64,000 bases of DNA, taken from NCBI RefSeq assembly GCF_030056575.1, contig NZ_JASHHX010000002.1, positions 62,001 through 126,000 on the forward strand, given 5' to 3'. The notes beneath the pieces were generated by a model, which ran no database searches, had not been told where the DNA came from, and was given only the letters and a program-made list of their open reading frames with translations. The position numbers and the translations under genes are program-made. Positions 1-10,083 of the stretch are shown here, one piece after another (the stretch's first letter is position 1; each line of letters starts with the position of its first letter). This DNA comes from Rhodoblastus sp. 17X3. Lineage in GTDB: Bacteria > Pseudomonadota > Alphaproteobacteria > Rhizobiales > Beijerinckiaceae.

Positions 1-655
1 GGCTCATTCCGGCCTTGAGCCGTCCACGCAGTTCCGCCAGCACCTGGCGCGTCACGTCCGGCAGGTCGAGCTTTTCGGCCTCGTCGAAGCGGACCCAGGC
101 CAGTTGCACCAGTTCCGCGTCGGCATGGGCGAAGCCCTCCAGCCTGGCGGTCACGGCGCGCGCGTCGAGAGCGAAAAAGCGGGTGTCGAAACGCTTTGGC
201 CGCGAGGGCGGGGTGATGGCGCGGGCGATGAAATGCAGATCCTGCAAATCGGGCAAACACTTATGCGCGGCGTAGGTTCGCCAGGCCGGGGGCGGGCGTT
301 CCGGGCCGCCAAATTCGCCCGAGCCGACGACATGGCCCGTTTCCTCAAAGGTCTCGCGGATTGCGGCCAGAGCCAGTGCGCGGGCGAAAGTCGGGCCGGC
401 GCCTGCGCGGCCTTTCAGCAGCCGCGTTTCGACCCGGGAGTCGAGCGGGCCGGCGATGTTCATGCGGCGGTCGCACGGCTCCAGTCTTCCACCGGGAAAG
501 ACAAACTTTCCGGGCATGAATTTCAGCGCCGCGTGGCGCTTGCCGAGCAGGATTCTGGGATTTTTCTTGCCGATCCCGTCGAGCAGGATCAGCGACGCCG
601 CGTCGCGCGGGTGGACGGGCCGAGGCTTGCTTTGGCGTGTTTCACCTTCGGTCAT
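1..655 (-). CDS. NUDIX hydrolase, partial (3' end outside window)
   Basis: Translating the minus strand from the ATG at 655 gives an open frame of about 218 residues that runs off the left edge. It has a NUDIX-type core: LLGKRHAALKFMPGKFVFPGG near residues 36-56, then AAIRETFEETG near residues 97-107, which holds the REx2EE metal-binding part of the Nudix box. About 40 residues separate the GG from the REx2EE motif, more than in the classic GX5EX7REUXEEXGU box, as happens in NUDT19-like and similar long NUDIX proteins. The substrate, some nucleoside diphosphate-X compound, cannot be told. The start ATG overlaps the DUF983 stop (ATGA), so it is probably translated with the rnr/DUF983 genes upstream. 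Confidence 0.8.
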   Translation of the reverse strand, partial: MTEGETRQSKPRPVHPRDAASLILLDGIGKKNPRILLGKRHAALKFMPGKFVFPGGRLEPCDRRMNIAGPLDSRVETRLLKGRAGAGPTFARALALAAIRETFEETGHVVGSGEFGGPERPPPAWRTYAAHKCLPDLQDLHFIARAITPPSRPKRFDTRFFALDARAVTARLEGFAHADAELVQLAWVRFDEAEKLDLPDVTRQVLAELRGRLKAGMS

Positions 656-1101
656 GGGCTGTCCCCGAAGAAGCGACGCTCGTCCGGCGTCTCCACCCCG
701 AAGCCATGCATGCGCAATGCCCATTGATAGGAGATCAGCGCGCCTTTCACGATGGGCAGCAGCCAGAGGCTCAGCAGCAACCCGATGACAGGCCAGACGA
801 CCATCTGCGGCCAATCCGGCAGGTTGGGGAAGAGTTCCTGTCCCGCGATGACGCCCGAAACGACGATATGCCCGACAATCACCATGGTGACATAGGGCGG
901 CATGTCGTCGGCGCGCTGATGGAACAATTCTTCGCCGCAGGCGGGGCAGCGATCATTGACCTTCAAATAGGCGTAAAACATCTTTCCCCGCCCGCAGGCG
1001 GGACAGAGGCCGCGCATGCCGCGTTTCATCGCCGGCCAGACGGGACGCGGCGTCAGGACAATATCGGCCATTTCGGGTTTGCTCGATTCGGCGATGGTCA
1101 T
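652..1101 (-). CDS. DUF983 family membrane protein
   Basis: A 149-residue protein of the DUF983 family. Residues 31-57 hold two CPAC motifs (CPACGRGKMF and CPACGEELF) that form a probable zinc ribbon. Two hydrophobic segments follow (about residues 70-90 and 98-120). The family is common in alphaproteobacteria and its function is not established. The ATG overlaps the rnr stop codon (ATGA at 1098-1101), and the stop overlaps the NUDIX start, so the three genes look like one translationally coupled unit. Confidence 0.85.
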   Translation of the reverse strand: MTIAESSKPEMADIVLTPRPVWPAMKRGMRGLCPACGRGKMFYAYLKVNDRCPACGEELFHQRADDMPPYVTMVIVGHIVVSGVIAGQELFPNLPDWPQMVVWPVIGLLLSLWLLPIVKGALISYQWALRMHGFGVETPDERRFFGDSP

Positions 1102-3431
1102 GCGCGGGTCCTCCGCCGGGACGTTCTTGCTGACGGGCGGGCGCGCGAGGCTTTGGCGCCCTTGGTCTTGAGCGCGCTGGCGCGGCCCGCGCGCGCCTTG
1201 CCCTCGCTCAGCATTTCAAAACGCAGTGCGCCGGCGAAGGGCGCGGCCTCGACCAGCTTCACCGTCACTTGATCCCCGAGCTGATAGGTCGCGCCGGTGC
1301 GCGCCCCGATCAGCGCATGATGCGCCTCGTCGAAACGGAAATAATCATCTCCGATGGAGGCGGCGGGAATGAAGCCGTCGGCGCCGGTGTCCGACAGCTT
1401 GACGAACAGCCCCGCATGCGTGGCGCCGGCGATGCGGCCCTCGAAGCTGGCTCCGATTTTTTCCGCCAGAAAGGTCGCGATCAGCCGGTCGGTCGTCTCG
1501 CGTTCGGCAGCCATGGCGCGTCGCTCGGCGGCGGAAATGCGCGCCGCGATCTCGGCGAGATGTTCGCGCCCCATCTCGGGCAGGCCGCCGGGGCCGAGAT
1601 CCAGCGCCCGAACCAGCGCCCGATGGACGATGAGATCGGCATAGCGGCGGATCGGCGAGGTGAAATGGGCGTAGCGGCGGAGATGCAGGCCGAAATGGCC
1701 GTAATTTTCCGCGACATATTCGGCCTGCGCCTGGGTGCGCAGCACGATTTCGTTGACGACATTCTCGTGCTCGGTGCCGCGCACCTTGGCGAGAATTTCG
1801 TTGAACTGCATCGGCTTCAACACTTGGCCCTTGGCCAGCTTGATGCCGATGGTCGCGAGGAATTCCGACAGCGCATTGAGCTTCTCGACGGAGGGCTCGT
1901 CATGGGCGCGGTAGATCAGATGCGACTTCTCCGCCTCCAAGGTCTCGGCGGCGGCGACATTGGCGAGGATCATGAATTCCTCGATCACCTTGTGCGCGTC
2001 GAGACGCGGCGGCGTCAGCACGCGGTCCACCGTGCCGTCTGCTTTCAGCAGGATCTTGCGCTCGGGCAGGTCGAGGTCCAGCGGCGACCGCTTGGTCCGC
2101 GCGATCTTCGTGGCCTCATAGGCGCGCCATAGCGGCTTCAGGGCTTCGTCCAGCAGGGGGCGGGCGGTGTCGTCCGGACGCCCGTCGATGGCGTCCTGAG
2201 CCTGTTGATAGGAGAGCTTGGCCGCCGAGCGCATCATCACGCGATGGAAGCTGTGGTCCAGCTTGTGGCCGTCCTTGCCGAGGCGCATGCGGCAGGCCAG
2301 TGCGGGCCGGTCCTCGCCCTGACGAAGCGAGCAGAGGTCGTTGGAAATGCGCTCGGGCAGCATCGGCACGACGCGGTCAGGGAAATAGACCGAATTGCCG
2401 CGATCCAGCGCTTCCTTGTCGAGCGCGCTTCCGGGCCGCACATAATAGCTGACGTCGGCGATGGCGACGGTGACAATGAAGCCTTCCGGATTGTCCGGCG
2501 CGTCATCGGGCGCGGCGTGGACGGCGTCGTCATGGTCCTTCGCGTCGGGCGGGTCGATGGTCAGCAAGGGCAGCGAGCGCCAGTCCTCGCGACGGAAGCC
2601 TTCCGCCTCCATCCGCGCGGGCTTGGCGGCTTCCGAAGCCTCGATGGTGTCGGGTCGGAACAGGTCCGGGATCGAATGAGTGTTGATGGCGATGAGGCTG
2701 ATGGCCTTTTCGCTGTTCATCGAGCCAAGCCGCTCGCGAACCTTGGCGATTGGCTGGCCGAGCCGCCCGCGAGACAGCGTTTCGACGCTGACGAGATCGC
2801 CGTCGCGGGCCTCGCCGCGATCGGCCTCCGCGATGCGGTATTCCTTGTCGCGCATCTTCTTGTCCACCGGGACGATGCGCCCGCCGCCATGGCGCAAGTC
2901 TTCGCGGAACACGCCGAGGATGCGCTTGACCGCGCGCGACAGCAGCTTGACGACGCGGCCCGAATAGGCCGGACCGCCGGTCTCGCGCAAAGGCGTGACG
3001 CGCACCAGCGCGCGGTCGCCGACGCCCGCCGCCGGCGGGCCGCCGACGCGCGCCTTTCTCGGCGCGAAGATTGCGATCCGAGGCAGGGGGCCGAGCGCTT
3101 CATCCCATTCCACCGGCACGGCGATCAGGTCGCCGTCGCGGTCGCGGGTGGTGATGTCGGCGAGCACGATCTGGGGCAGGGCGCCTTTTTCGTGGAGGCC
3201 CTTGCGCGAGCGCTGGATTTCGCCTTCAAGCTCCAGCTCTTTCAGGATCTTTTTCAGCAGGATCTTGTCGTCGCCGCGAATGCCGAAGGCGCGGGCGATC
3301 TCGCGTTTGCCGATCTTGTCAGGCAAAGCGGCGCCTGCCTGCGCCGCCGCCTCACGCTCGCGGGCGATGAAGGCGAGGATGTCCTCGCGGCTCGGCATGG
3401 GAGCTTTTTTGGGGGCGGGTTCTTTCGGCAC
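1098..3431 (-). CDS. rnr: Ribonuclease R, 3'-5' exoribonuclease
   Basis: A 777-residue RNase II/R family exoribonuclease that degrades structured RNA from the 3' end. It has an N-terminal winged-helix/cold-shock region, then an RNB catalytic domain with the Asp-rich metal site TIDPPDAKDHDDA (near residue 291). The RNB also carries the segment with LRRYAHFTSPIRRYADL. A C-terminal S1 domain follows (FEGRIAGATHAGLFVKL) and then a basic tail rich in Lys and Arg. Length and domain order fit RNase R. The longest frame begins at a GTG (3431). An ATG 11 codons inside (3398) is an alternative, and neither has a clear ribosome binding site. It lies 31 nt downstream of queF and overlaps DUF983 by ATGA. 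Confidence 0.95.
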   Translation of the reverse strand: MPKEPAPKKAPMPSREDILAFIAREREAAAQAGAALPDKIGKREIARAFGIRGDDKILLKKILKELELEGEIQRSRKGLHEKGALPQIVLADITTRDRDGDLIAVPVEWDEALGPLPRIAIFAPRKARVGGPPAAGVGDRALVRVTPLRETGGPAYSGRVVKLLSRAVKRILGVFREDLRHGGGRIVPVDKKMRDKEYRIAEADRGEARDGDLVSVETLSRGRLGQPIAKVRERLGSMNSEKAISLIAINTHSIPDLFRPDTIEASEAAKPARMEAEGFRREDWRSLPLLTIDPPDAKDHDDAVHAAPDDAPDNPEGFIVTVAIADVSYYVRPGSALDKEALDRGNSVYFPDRVVPMLPERISNDLCSLRQGEDRPALACRMRLGKDGHKLDHSFHRVMMRSAAKLSYQQAQDAIDGRPDDTARPLLDEALKPLWRAYEATKIARTKRSPLDLDLPERKILLKADGTVDRVLTPPRLDAHKVIEEFMILANVAAAETLEAEKSHLIYRAHDEPSVEKLNALSEFLATIGIKLAKGQVLKPMQFNEILAKVRGTEHENVVNEIVLRTQAQAEYVAENYGHFGLHLRRYAHFTSPIRRYADLIVHRALVRALDLGPGGLPEMGREHLAEIAARISAAERRAMAAERETTDRLIATFLAEKIGASFEGRIAGATHAGLFVKLSDTGADGFIPAASIGDDYFRFDEAHHALIGARTGATYQLGDQVTVKLVEAAPFAGALRFEMLSEGKARAGRASALKTKGAKASRARPSARTSRRRTRA

Positions 3432-3462
3432 AGCCGCAACATAGGGGGTGATTGGCCCGGCG

Positions 3463-3924
3463 TCACCCCCGCCCGCGATAAGCCGCCACGCCTTGATCCG
3501 GTAGCCAGAGGCCCTTGGGCGGCTCGCCAGTCTGCCAGAATACGTCTATGGGCATGCCGCCGCGCGGATACCAATAGCCGCCAATGCGCAGCCAGCGGGG
3601 CGCAAGCGCCGCGACAAGGTCCTTGGCGATGCGGATCGTGCAGGCTTCGTGAAAGGCGCCGTGGTTGCGGAACGAGGTGAGATAAAGCTTCAAAGCCTTT
3701 GATTCAACGAGCCATTGATCCGGCACATAGTCAATCACGAGATGAGCGAAATCCGGCTGGCCGGTGACCGGGCACAGCGAGGTGAACTCGGGCTGGGTGA
3801 AGCGCGCGACATAATCCACATCCGGATGCGGATTGGGCACGCGGTCGAGCACGGCCTCGTCGGGGCTCTGCGGGGTCTTGGCCTGCGCGCCGAGCAGGCC
3901 GGCGCCGTCGTGGGTCTGAACCAT
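3463..3924 (-). CDS. queF: NADPH-dependent 7-cyano-7-deazaguanine reductase (QueF)
   Basis: A 153-residue single-domain (type I) QueF. It reduces preQ0 to preQ1 in queuosine biosynthesis. The signature ESKALKLYL binds NADPH, the catalytic cysteine lies in [14 protein letters not shown], and FHEACTIRI and [10 protein letters not shown] match the tunnel-fold T-fold family. The start is supported by AGAGGA eight bases upstream of the ATG at 3924. Other queuosine genes are not in the window. It is followed by rnr on the same strand. Confidence 0.95.
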   Translation of the reverse strand: MVQTHDGAGLLGAQAKTPQSPDEAVLDRVPNPHPDVDYVARFTQPEFTSLCPVTGQPDFAHLVIDYVPDQWLVESKALKLYLTSFRNHGAFHEACTIRIAKDLVAALAPRWLRIGGYWYPRGGMPIDVFWQTGEPPKGLWLPDQGVAAYRGRG

Positions 3925-4039
3925 TTCTTGTCCTCTGCCCCGGATTTACGCGCGACCACGCCGCCCGGCAAGGCGGGCCGCCGGGAAAATCCACGCTGCG
4001 GCCTTTGGCCATCTTTTTTATTTCATTCATCCGGCGTAG

Positions 4040-5404
<1,365 letters not shown>

Positions 5405-5418
5405 ACGCTTCAGCAACA

Positions 5419-5450
5419 GGGGCGTTGAGGGTTTTTCCCGCAACGTCCCC
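5419..5450 (+). terminator. Hairpin after eno
   Basis: GGGGCGTTG (5419-5427) pairs with CAACGTCCCC (5441-5450), with one bulged base. The loop contains GGGTTTTTCCC, which can itself pair. It lies 15 nt past the eno stop and just before the next gene, so it may terminate or attenuate transcription. No long U-tract follows. Confidence 0.45.
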
Positions 5451-5464
5451 GAGGCGTCGGCGCC

Positions 5465-6691
5465 GTGAATAGTCAAAAACTTCTCGTCGCCCTGGTCTTT
5501 CTGGCGACCTATGGCGGCGTCGCGTTCGGGCGCTTGCCTTTCACCCGGCTGGACCGTGCCGGCATCGCCCTCGTCGGCGCGACCGCCATGGTCGTTTGCG
5601 GCGGCCTCACGCTCGACGAGGCGTTCAAATCCATCGATCTGGGCGCGCTGGCCCTGCTGCTTGGCATGATGGCCATCGTCGCGGAACTGGAGCTGGCGGG
5701 CTTTTTCCGCAGCGCCAGCCTGTTCGCGGCCCGCCGCGCCCATTCGCAATTTGCGCTGCTCGCCGGAATTGTCGCGGTCACGGGCCTGTTCTCGGCCTTT
5801 CTCGTCAATGACGCGGTTTGCCTTGTGATGGCGCCCCTCGTCTTGCGGGTCACGCGGGCGGTGAAGCTGAACGCCAGGCCCTATCTGCTGGCGACGGCGC
5901 TCGCCTCCAACGCTGGCGGCGCGGCGACGATCACCGGCAATCCGCAAAACATGATCATCGGCGCGGTGTCGCAGATTCCCTATGGCCGCTTCGCCGCCGC
6001 GCTGGCGCCGGTCGCCGCCGTCGCGCTGCTGCTGGTTTTCGTTTTCATCGCTTTCGTCTATCGGAGCGATCTTCGAGAGCGCCCTTCCGGCGAGCCGGAG
6101 ATCGGTCCGGCGCGGGCGCATAAGGGCCTGACCTTGCGCGCCGCGATCACGGCGCTTGGCGTCGTCGTCGCCTTTTTCCTCGGCGTTCCCGCCCCGGAGG
6201 CGGCGCTCGCGGGCGCGAGCCTGCTGCTGCTGACCCGGGCGATCAAGCCGCAGAAGGTCTATCGCCGCATCGACGGCGGCTTGCTGCTGATGTTCGCAGG
6301 GCTGTTCATCGTCGCAGCGGCGGGCGAAAGGGCCTTCCTGACGCCGGACGTCTTGCGGCGCGCGCAGGGCTGGGGGCTGGAAAACGCCTGGATTCTGACG
6401 GCGGTCACGGCGACCTTGTCCAATCTCGTCAGCAATGTCCCGGCTGTGCTCGCCCTGAAGCCGTTCATCGCTCAAATGCCCCGTGACAGCTGGCTGGTTG
6501 TGGCGATGGCTTCGACGCTCGCCGGCAATCTCACCCTGCTCGGCTCGGCGGCCAATCTGATTGTCGCCGAAATCGCACGGCGTTCGGGCGAACCCCTGAG
6601 CTTTTGGGATTTCCTGGTTGTCGGCTTCCCAGCGACCGTCCTGTCGCTTGCTTTCGGCGCAGCGCTGTTAAGCGCCTGGCCGCCCGGCTGA
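5465..6691 (+). CDS. SLC13 / ArsB-NhaD superfamily anion permease
   Basis: A 408-residue polytopic membrane protein, mostly hydrophobic, with about 10-11 predicted helices. FLVNDAVCLVMAPLVLRVTR and SNAGGAATITGNPQNMIIG (near residues 115-165), mirrored by LSNLVSNVPAVLALKPF and LAGNLTLLGSAANLIVAE in the second half, are the paired re-entrant motifs of the IT/SLC13-ArsB superfamily. The substrate is unknown; dicarboxylate, sulfate, arsenite and silicate are all possible. The frame opens at GTG 5465 with a weak Shine-Dalgarno. No arsenic or sulfate genes sit beside it. Confidence 0.85.
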   Translation: MNSQKLLVALVFLATYGGVAFGRLPFTRLDRAGIALVGATAMVVCGGLTLDEAFKSIDLGALALLLGMMAIVAELELAGFFRSASLFAARRAHSQFALLAGIVAVTGLFSAFLVNDAVCLVMAPLVLRVTRAVKLNARPYLLATALASNAGGAATITGNPQNMIIGAVSQIPYGRFAAALAPVAAVALLLVFVFIAFVYRSDLRERPSGEPEIGPARAHKGLTLRAAITALGVVVAFFLGVPAPEAALAGASLLLLTRAIKPQKVYRRIDGGLLLMFAGLFIVAAAGERAFLTPDVLRRAQGWGLENAWILTAVTATLSNLVSNVPAVLALKPFIAQMPRDSWLVVAMASTLAGNLTLLGSAANLIVAEIARRSGEPLSFWDFLVVGFPATVLSLAFGAALLSAWPPG

Positions 6692-6709
6692 TCCGGGGCG
6701 GCGTTTGCC

Positions 6710-6937
6710 TCAGCCGTTCAACGCGCGCAGCAGTTGCATGGCTTCATCGCGCAGGGCGTAAAGGGAAAAACCGATGATGCCGAGCACCGCGAGGCTGACG
6801 ACGGTCCGGACCGGCGAGCGCTTCTCTTGGCTGGCGACGAGAATATCAACATGTTCGATCTTGCCGCCGACGCCGCGACGGCGCGGAGCAGACTGCCTTT
6901 CAAAATTGGTTTCGATCGTGAATCCCAGGCTGGCCAT
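6710..6937 (-). CDS. Small single-pass membrane protein, unknown
   Basis: A 75-residue protein with a polar, basic N-terminal half (Arg-rich near residues 14-25) and one hydrophobic helix at about residues 46-62 (VVSLAVLGIIGFSLYAL). It is convergent with the SLC13-like gene and divergent from the ftsB-like gene. No family was recognised. The RBS is weak, so a real gene is likely but not certain. Confidence 0.5.
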   Translation of the reverse strand: MASLGFTIETNFERQSAPRRRGVGGKIEHVDILVASQEKRSPVRTVVSLAVLGIIGFSLYALRDEAMQLLRALNG

Positions 6938-7123
6938 GGTCGTCGTCCCGATTTGATTTCGAGAACCGCCATTTCGTTCCAGTTTGAAACAAGGCGGCGG
7001 TCTTGTTGAACAAGCTTCAAATCGGGCGCCAGAGAAGGGTCTTTTCGATTTTTTAACCGTGGCCTAACCTTTCCGGGCGAGAGTGACGCCAGGACTCAGA
7101 GGCGCCAGCCTGCGAGTCTTCGC

Positions 7124-7188
7124 TAGGCGCGACTGCGCCGCCGAGCTTATGCGAGGGAATTCTTGACCGCGACGAGTCGCGGTCAAGG
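7124..7188. repeat. 65-bp dispersed hairpin repeat, copy 1
   Basis: It matches 38775-38839 at 61 of 65 positions by eye. The 3' part is a near-perfect palindrome: TTGACCGCGAC, two spacer bases, GTCGCGGTCAA. It sits 17 nt upstream of the ftsB-like start at 7206. The following GGTAAGA..CATGG context is also shared with copy 2, so the similarity reaches the start codon. Confidence 0.85.
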
Positions 7189-7205
7189 CTCAAATGGTAA
7201 GAGTC

Positions 7206-7544
7206 ATGGTTGTCCGCACGCGCTTCGCCGCCATCGCCATTCCCTTGCTCTTCCACGTCTTCTCGGGCGCGGTCGGAGGCTTTTTCGTCTGGCACGCCTT
7301 CCACGGCGAGCGCGGCATCGCCGCCGATCTCGAAACCCGCCGCGAAATGGCGGAGATCGAATCCAAGCTGAAAGTCGTGCGCGCGGAAAAGGCCGAGTGG
7401 CAAAAGCGCGTCAATCTGCTGCGCGGACCGGTGGTGGACCGCGACCTGCTCGACGAGGAGGCGCGCAACCTGCTCAATCGCGTCAGCAAGACAGATCTCG
7501 TCGTGATCCTGCCGCAGGACAAGGGCCAGCCGCTCCAGCGCTGA
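7206..7544 (+). CDS. ftsB: Septum formation initiator, FtsB/DivIC family
   Basis: About 112 residues: a short N-terminus, one transmembrane helix (IPLLFHVFSGAVGGFFVWH) and then a periplasmic coiled coil (residues about 35-75, ETRREMAEIESKLKVVRAEK). The end carries the family segment RNLLNRVSKTDLVVI. FtsB/DivIC proteins bridge FtsL and FtsQ at the divisome. An upstream in-frame ATG at 7194 exists. I prefer 7206 because the repeat-derived leader aligns this ATG with the start of the ABC transporter at 38857. Its position between eno and pdhA matches the conserved order in Hyphomicrobiales. Confidence 0.85.
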   Translation: MVVRTRFAAIAIPLLFHVFSGAVGGFFVWHAFHGERGIAADLETRREMAEIESKLKVVRAEKAEWQKRVNLLRGPVVDRDLLDEEARNLLNRVSKTDLVVILPQDKGQPLQR

Positions 7545-7654
7545 GATCGACGTCCATCTCGCTTTTTCATCGGCTTCGGGCTAGCTTTCCGACAAGAAGG
7601 CCTGCGATTCCCGCGCGATCCACCGCACGGCGAAAAGCGGGCGCGGGAGGATCC

Positions 7655-8653
7655 ATGGCCGCCGCAAATCCTGCGCCGCCGGAAAGCGGCAACGTCCGTC
7701 TGGCCGCCTTTCTCGGCGATGGCGACGATGTTTCGATCTATCGCGCCATGCTCCTCATTCGGCGATTCGAGGAAAAAGCCGGCCAGTTGTTCGGAATGGG
7801 CCTCATCGGCGGCTTCTGCCATCTCTATATCGGGCAGGAGGCCATCGTGGTCGGCATGAGGCTCGCTGCGCGCGAGTCCGACCAGTTCATCGCCTCCTAT
7901 CGCCATCACGGCCAGTTGCTCGCCTGCGGCGCCGACCCGCGCGCGGTCATGGCGGAAATGACCGGGCGGCGCGGCGGGCTTTCGGCCGGCAAGGGCGGCT
8001 CGATGCATATGTTCGCGCCGGAATGCGATTATTACGGCGGCCATGGAATTGTTGGCGCCCAGGCCTCGATCGGGGCGGGGCTGGCCTTCGCAAACGCCTA
8101 TCGCGGCGACGGGCGCGTCTGTGTCTGCTTCTTCGGCGATGGCGCCGCGGACCAGGGCCAGATCGCGGAGACCTTCAACATGGCGGCGCGCTGGCGCCTG
8201 CCGATCGTCTTCGTCATCGAGAACAACCGCGCCCAGCCGAGCGGGGCTGGCCGCCCGGGGCATCTCGCCCGCCGCGGCGCCGCCTTCGACATTCCCGGCG
8301 AAACCATCGATGGCATGAGCGTGGAGGCGGTGCGCGAGGCGGGCGCGCGGGCGATCGAACGCGCGCGAAGCGGCGGCGGGCCGACCGTTCTGGAAATGCG
8401 CACCGAACGCTATCGCGGCCATTCGCTGGCCGATCCCGCCAAATACCGGCGCAAGGACGAGACCCGGGCTTCGCAGGCGCCGGACCCCATCGAGCGCCTG
8501 CGCGAAAAGATCCTGAGCAGCGGCCTTGCCGACGATGACCATTTGAAACGGCTGGACGCCCAGGTCCGCTCCATCGTGGCGGAGGCGGCGGAATATGCCG
8601 CGCACAGCCCCGAGCCCGATGCAGCGGATCTCGATACCGATGTGCTGATCTGA
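7655..8653 (+). CDS. pdhA: Pyruvate dehydrogenase-type E1 component, alpha subunit
   Basis: A 332-residue thiamine-diphosphate dehydrogenase alpha subunit. MLLIRRFEEKAGQLFGMGL, the GGHGIVGAQ segment, the ThDP/Mg motif GDGAADQGQ...ENN and the second loop YRGHSLADPAKYR are conserved. Two changes stand out. After ENNR the usual YxMGTS loop is replaced by AQPSGAGRPGH, and GDGAANQGQ has become GDGAADQGQ. The start ATG follows GGGAGG with 4 nt spacing. A much longer open frame upstream (from 7163) overlaps ftsB and is not needed. It pairs with the beta subunit 23 nt downstream. The substrate may be pyruvate or another 2-oxoacid. Confidence 0.88.
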   Translation: MAAANPAPPESGNVRLAAFLGDGDDVSIYRAMLLIRRFEEKAGQLFGMGLIGGFCHLYIGQEAIVVGMRLAARESDQFIASYRHHGQLLACGADPRAVMAEMTGRRGGLSAGKGGSMHMFAPECDYYGGHGIVGAQASIGAGLAFANAYRGDGRVCVCFFGDGAADQGQIAETFNMAARWRLPIVFVIENNRAQPSGAGRPGHLARRGAAFDIPGETIDGMSVEAVREAGARAIERARSGGGPTVLEMRTERYRGHSLADPAKYRRKDETRASQAPDPIERLREKILSSGLADDDHLKRLDAQVRSIVAEAAEYAAHSPEPDAADLDTDVLI

Positions 8654-8676
8654 CGTGGGACCCTTTGGAGACGTGA

Positions 8677-10050
8677 ATGGCGACCCGTGAGACTCACCAG
8701 GAGACGCCTCAAGAGACGCCTCAAGAAACGCGACATGAGATGACCGACGCGACGACTTTTGTGCTTATGCCCGCGCTTTCGCCCGAGATGAAATCCGGCA
8801 AGCTTGCGAAATGGCTGAAGCGTGAAGGCGACCGCGTCGATGCGGGCGACATTCTGGCGGAGGTCGAGACGGACAAGGCGACCATGGAAGTCGAGGCCGC
8901 CGAATCCGGCGTGCTGGAGCGCATCCTCGCGCCGGAGGGGGCGGAGAATATAGCCGTCAATTCGCCCATCGCGGTGATCGCGCCGGACGATTTACCTGCC
9001 TCGTCGCCGCTGGCGCTCTGCGCGCAGGCAGCAAACGACTTGCCCGAGGCCGAAGAGGAATTCGTGCTGCGCATCACGGTGCGCGAGGCTCTGCGCGAGG
9101 CTCTGGCCGAGGAAATGCGGCGCGACGCCAATGTGTTCGTGCTGGGCGAGGAGGTCGGCGATTCGCAGGGCGCATTCAGGATCACGCAGGGGCTTTTGCA
9201 GGAATTTGGCGCGCGGCGGGTGGTGGATTCGCCGATCTCGGAACACGCCTTCGCCGGGCTTGGCGTGGGCGCGGCCATGGCCGGGCTGCGTCCGGTGATC
9301 GAATTCATGAGCTTCAATTTCGCGCTGCAGGCGATGGACCATATCGTCAATTCCGCCGCCAAGACGCTCTATATGTCGGGCGGCGCGCTGAACATTCCGA
9401 TCGTGTTTCGCGGCCCGAACGGGTCGCGGGCGCGGGTCGGCGCGCAGCATGCGCAGGATTTCTCGGCCTGGTTCGCCCATATTCCCGGCCTCAAGGTCGT
9501 CGCGCCCTATACCGCCGCCGACGCCAAGGGCCTGCTCAAGGCCGCGATCCGCGATCCCAATCCGGTGATCTTCCTCGAGCACGAAAAGCTCTATGGCCAA
9601 AGCTTCCCGGCGCCGCGCGACAAGGATCACCTGGTCGAGATTGGCGCCGCCAATATATTTCGCGCGGGGCGGGACATCACGTTCATCGCTTTCTCTCATG
9701 CCGTCGGCCTCGCGTTGAAAGCCGCCGAACGGCTGAGCGAGGAGGGGATAGAAGCCGAAGTGATCGACCTGCGCACGCTGCGTCCGCTGGACATGAACAC
9801 GATCCTTGGCTCGGTCGCCAAGACCGGGCGCTGCGTCATCGTCGAGGAGGGCTGGCCGCGAGGCGGGATCGGCGCGGAGATTTCCGCGCGCCTGATGGAA
9901 GAGGCCTTCGACGATCTCGACGCGCCGGTGGCGCGGGTGACGGGCAGGGACGTTCCCATGCCCTATGCCGGCAATCTGGAAAAGCGCGCGCTGCCGACCG
10001 AGGCCGACATTGTTGCGGCGGCCAGGAAGGCGCTCTATCTGAAAGCTTGA
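8677..10050 (+). CDS. pdhB: Lipoyl-domain-bearing PDH E1 beta subunit
   Basis: A 457-residue protein. It has a short linker (residues 1-25) with a PQET repeat from 12-bp tandem repeats at 8689-8736, then a lipoyl domain at about 26-103 with the intact motif [10 protein letters not shown] (Lys67, codon 8875-8877). The transketolase-like E1 beta body follows from about residue 125. INSAAKTLY-like, [32 protein letters not shown] and [11 protein letters not shown] are conserved. Alphaproteobacterial E1 beta subunits often carry a lipoyl domain like this. An ATG at 8740 is an alternative start that would drop the repeat linker. In this operon it holds the only lipoyl domain with a lysine. Confidence 0.93.
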   Translation: MATRETHQETPQETPQETRHEMTDATTFVLMPALSPEMKSGKLAKWLKREGDRVDAGDILAEVETDKATMEVEAAESGVLERILAPEGAENIAVNSPIAVIAPDDLPASSPLALCAQAANDLPEAEEEFVLRITVREALREALAEEMRRDANVFVLGEEVGDSQGAFRITQGLLQEFGARRVVDSPISEHAFAGLGVGAAMAGLRPVIEFMSFNFALQAMDHIVNSAAKTLYMSGGALNIPIVFRGPNGSRARVGAQHAQDFSAWFAHIPGLKVVAPYTAADAKGLLKAAIRDPNPVIFLEHEKLYGQSFPAPRDKDHLVEIGAANIFRAGRDITFIAFSHAVGLALKAAERLSEEGIEAEVIDLRTLRPLDMNTILGSVAKTGRCVIVEEGWPRGGIGAEISARLMEEAFDDLDAPVARVTGRDVPMPYAGNLEKRALPTEADIVAAARKALYLKA

Positions 10051-10083
10051 GCCGTCAGGCGACGTGCGGGAAAAGGGAGTTTC

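Noticed and set aside
2205-3680. Long plus-strand frames opposite rnr
   Set aside because: Antisense shadows of a well-supported RNase R gene.
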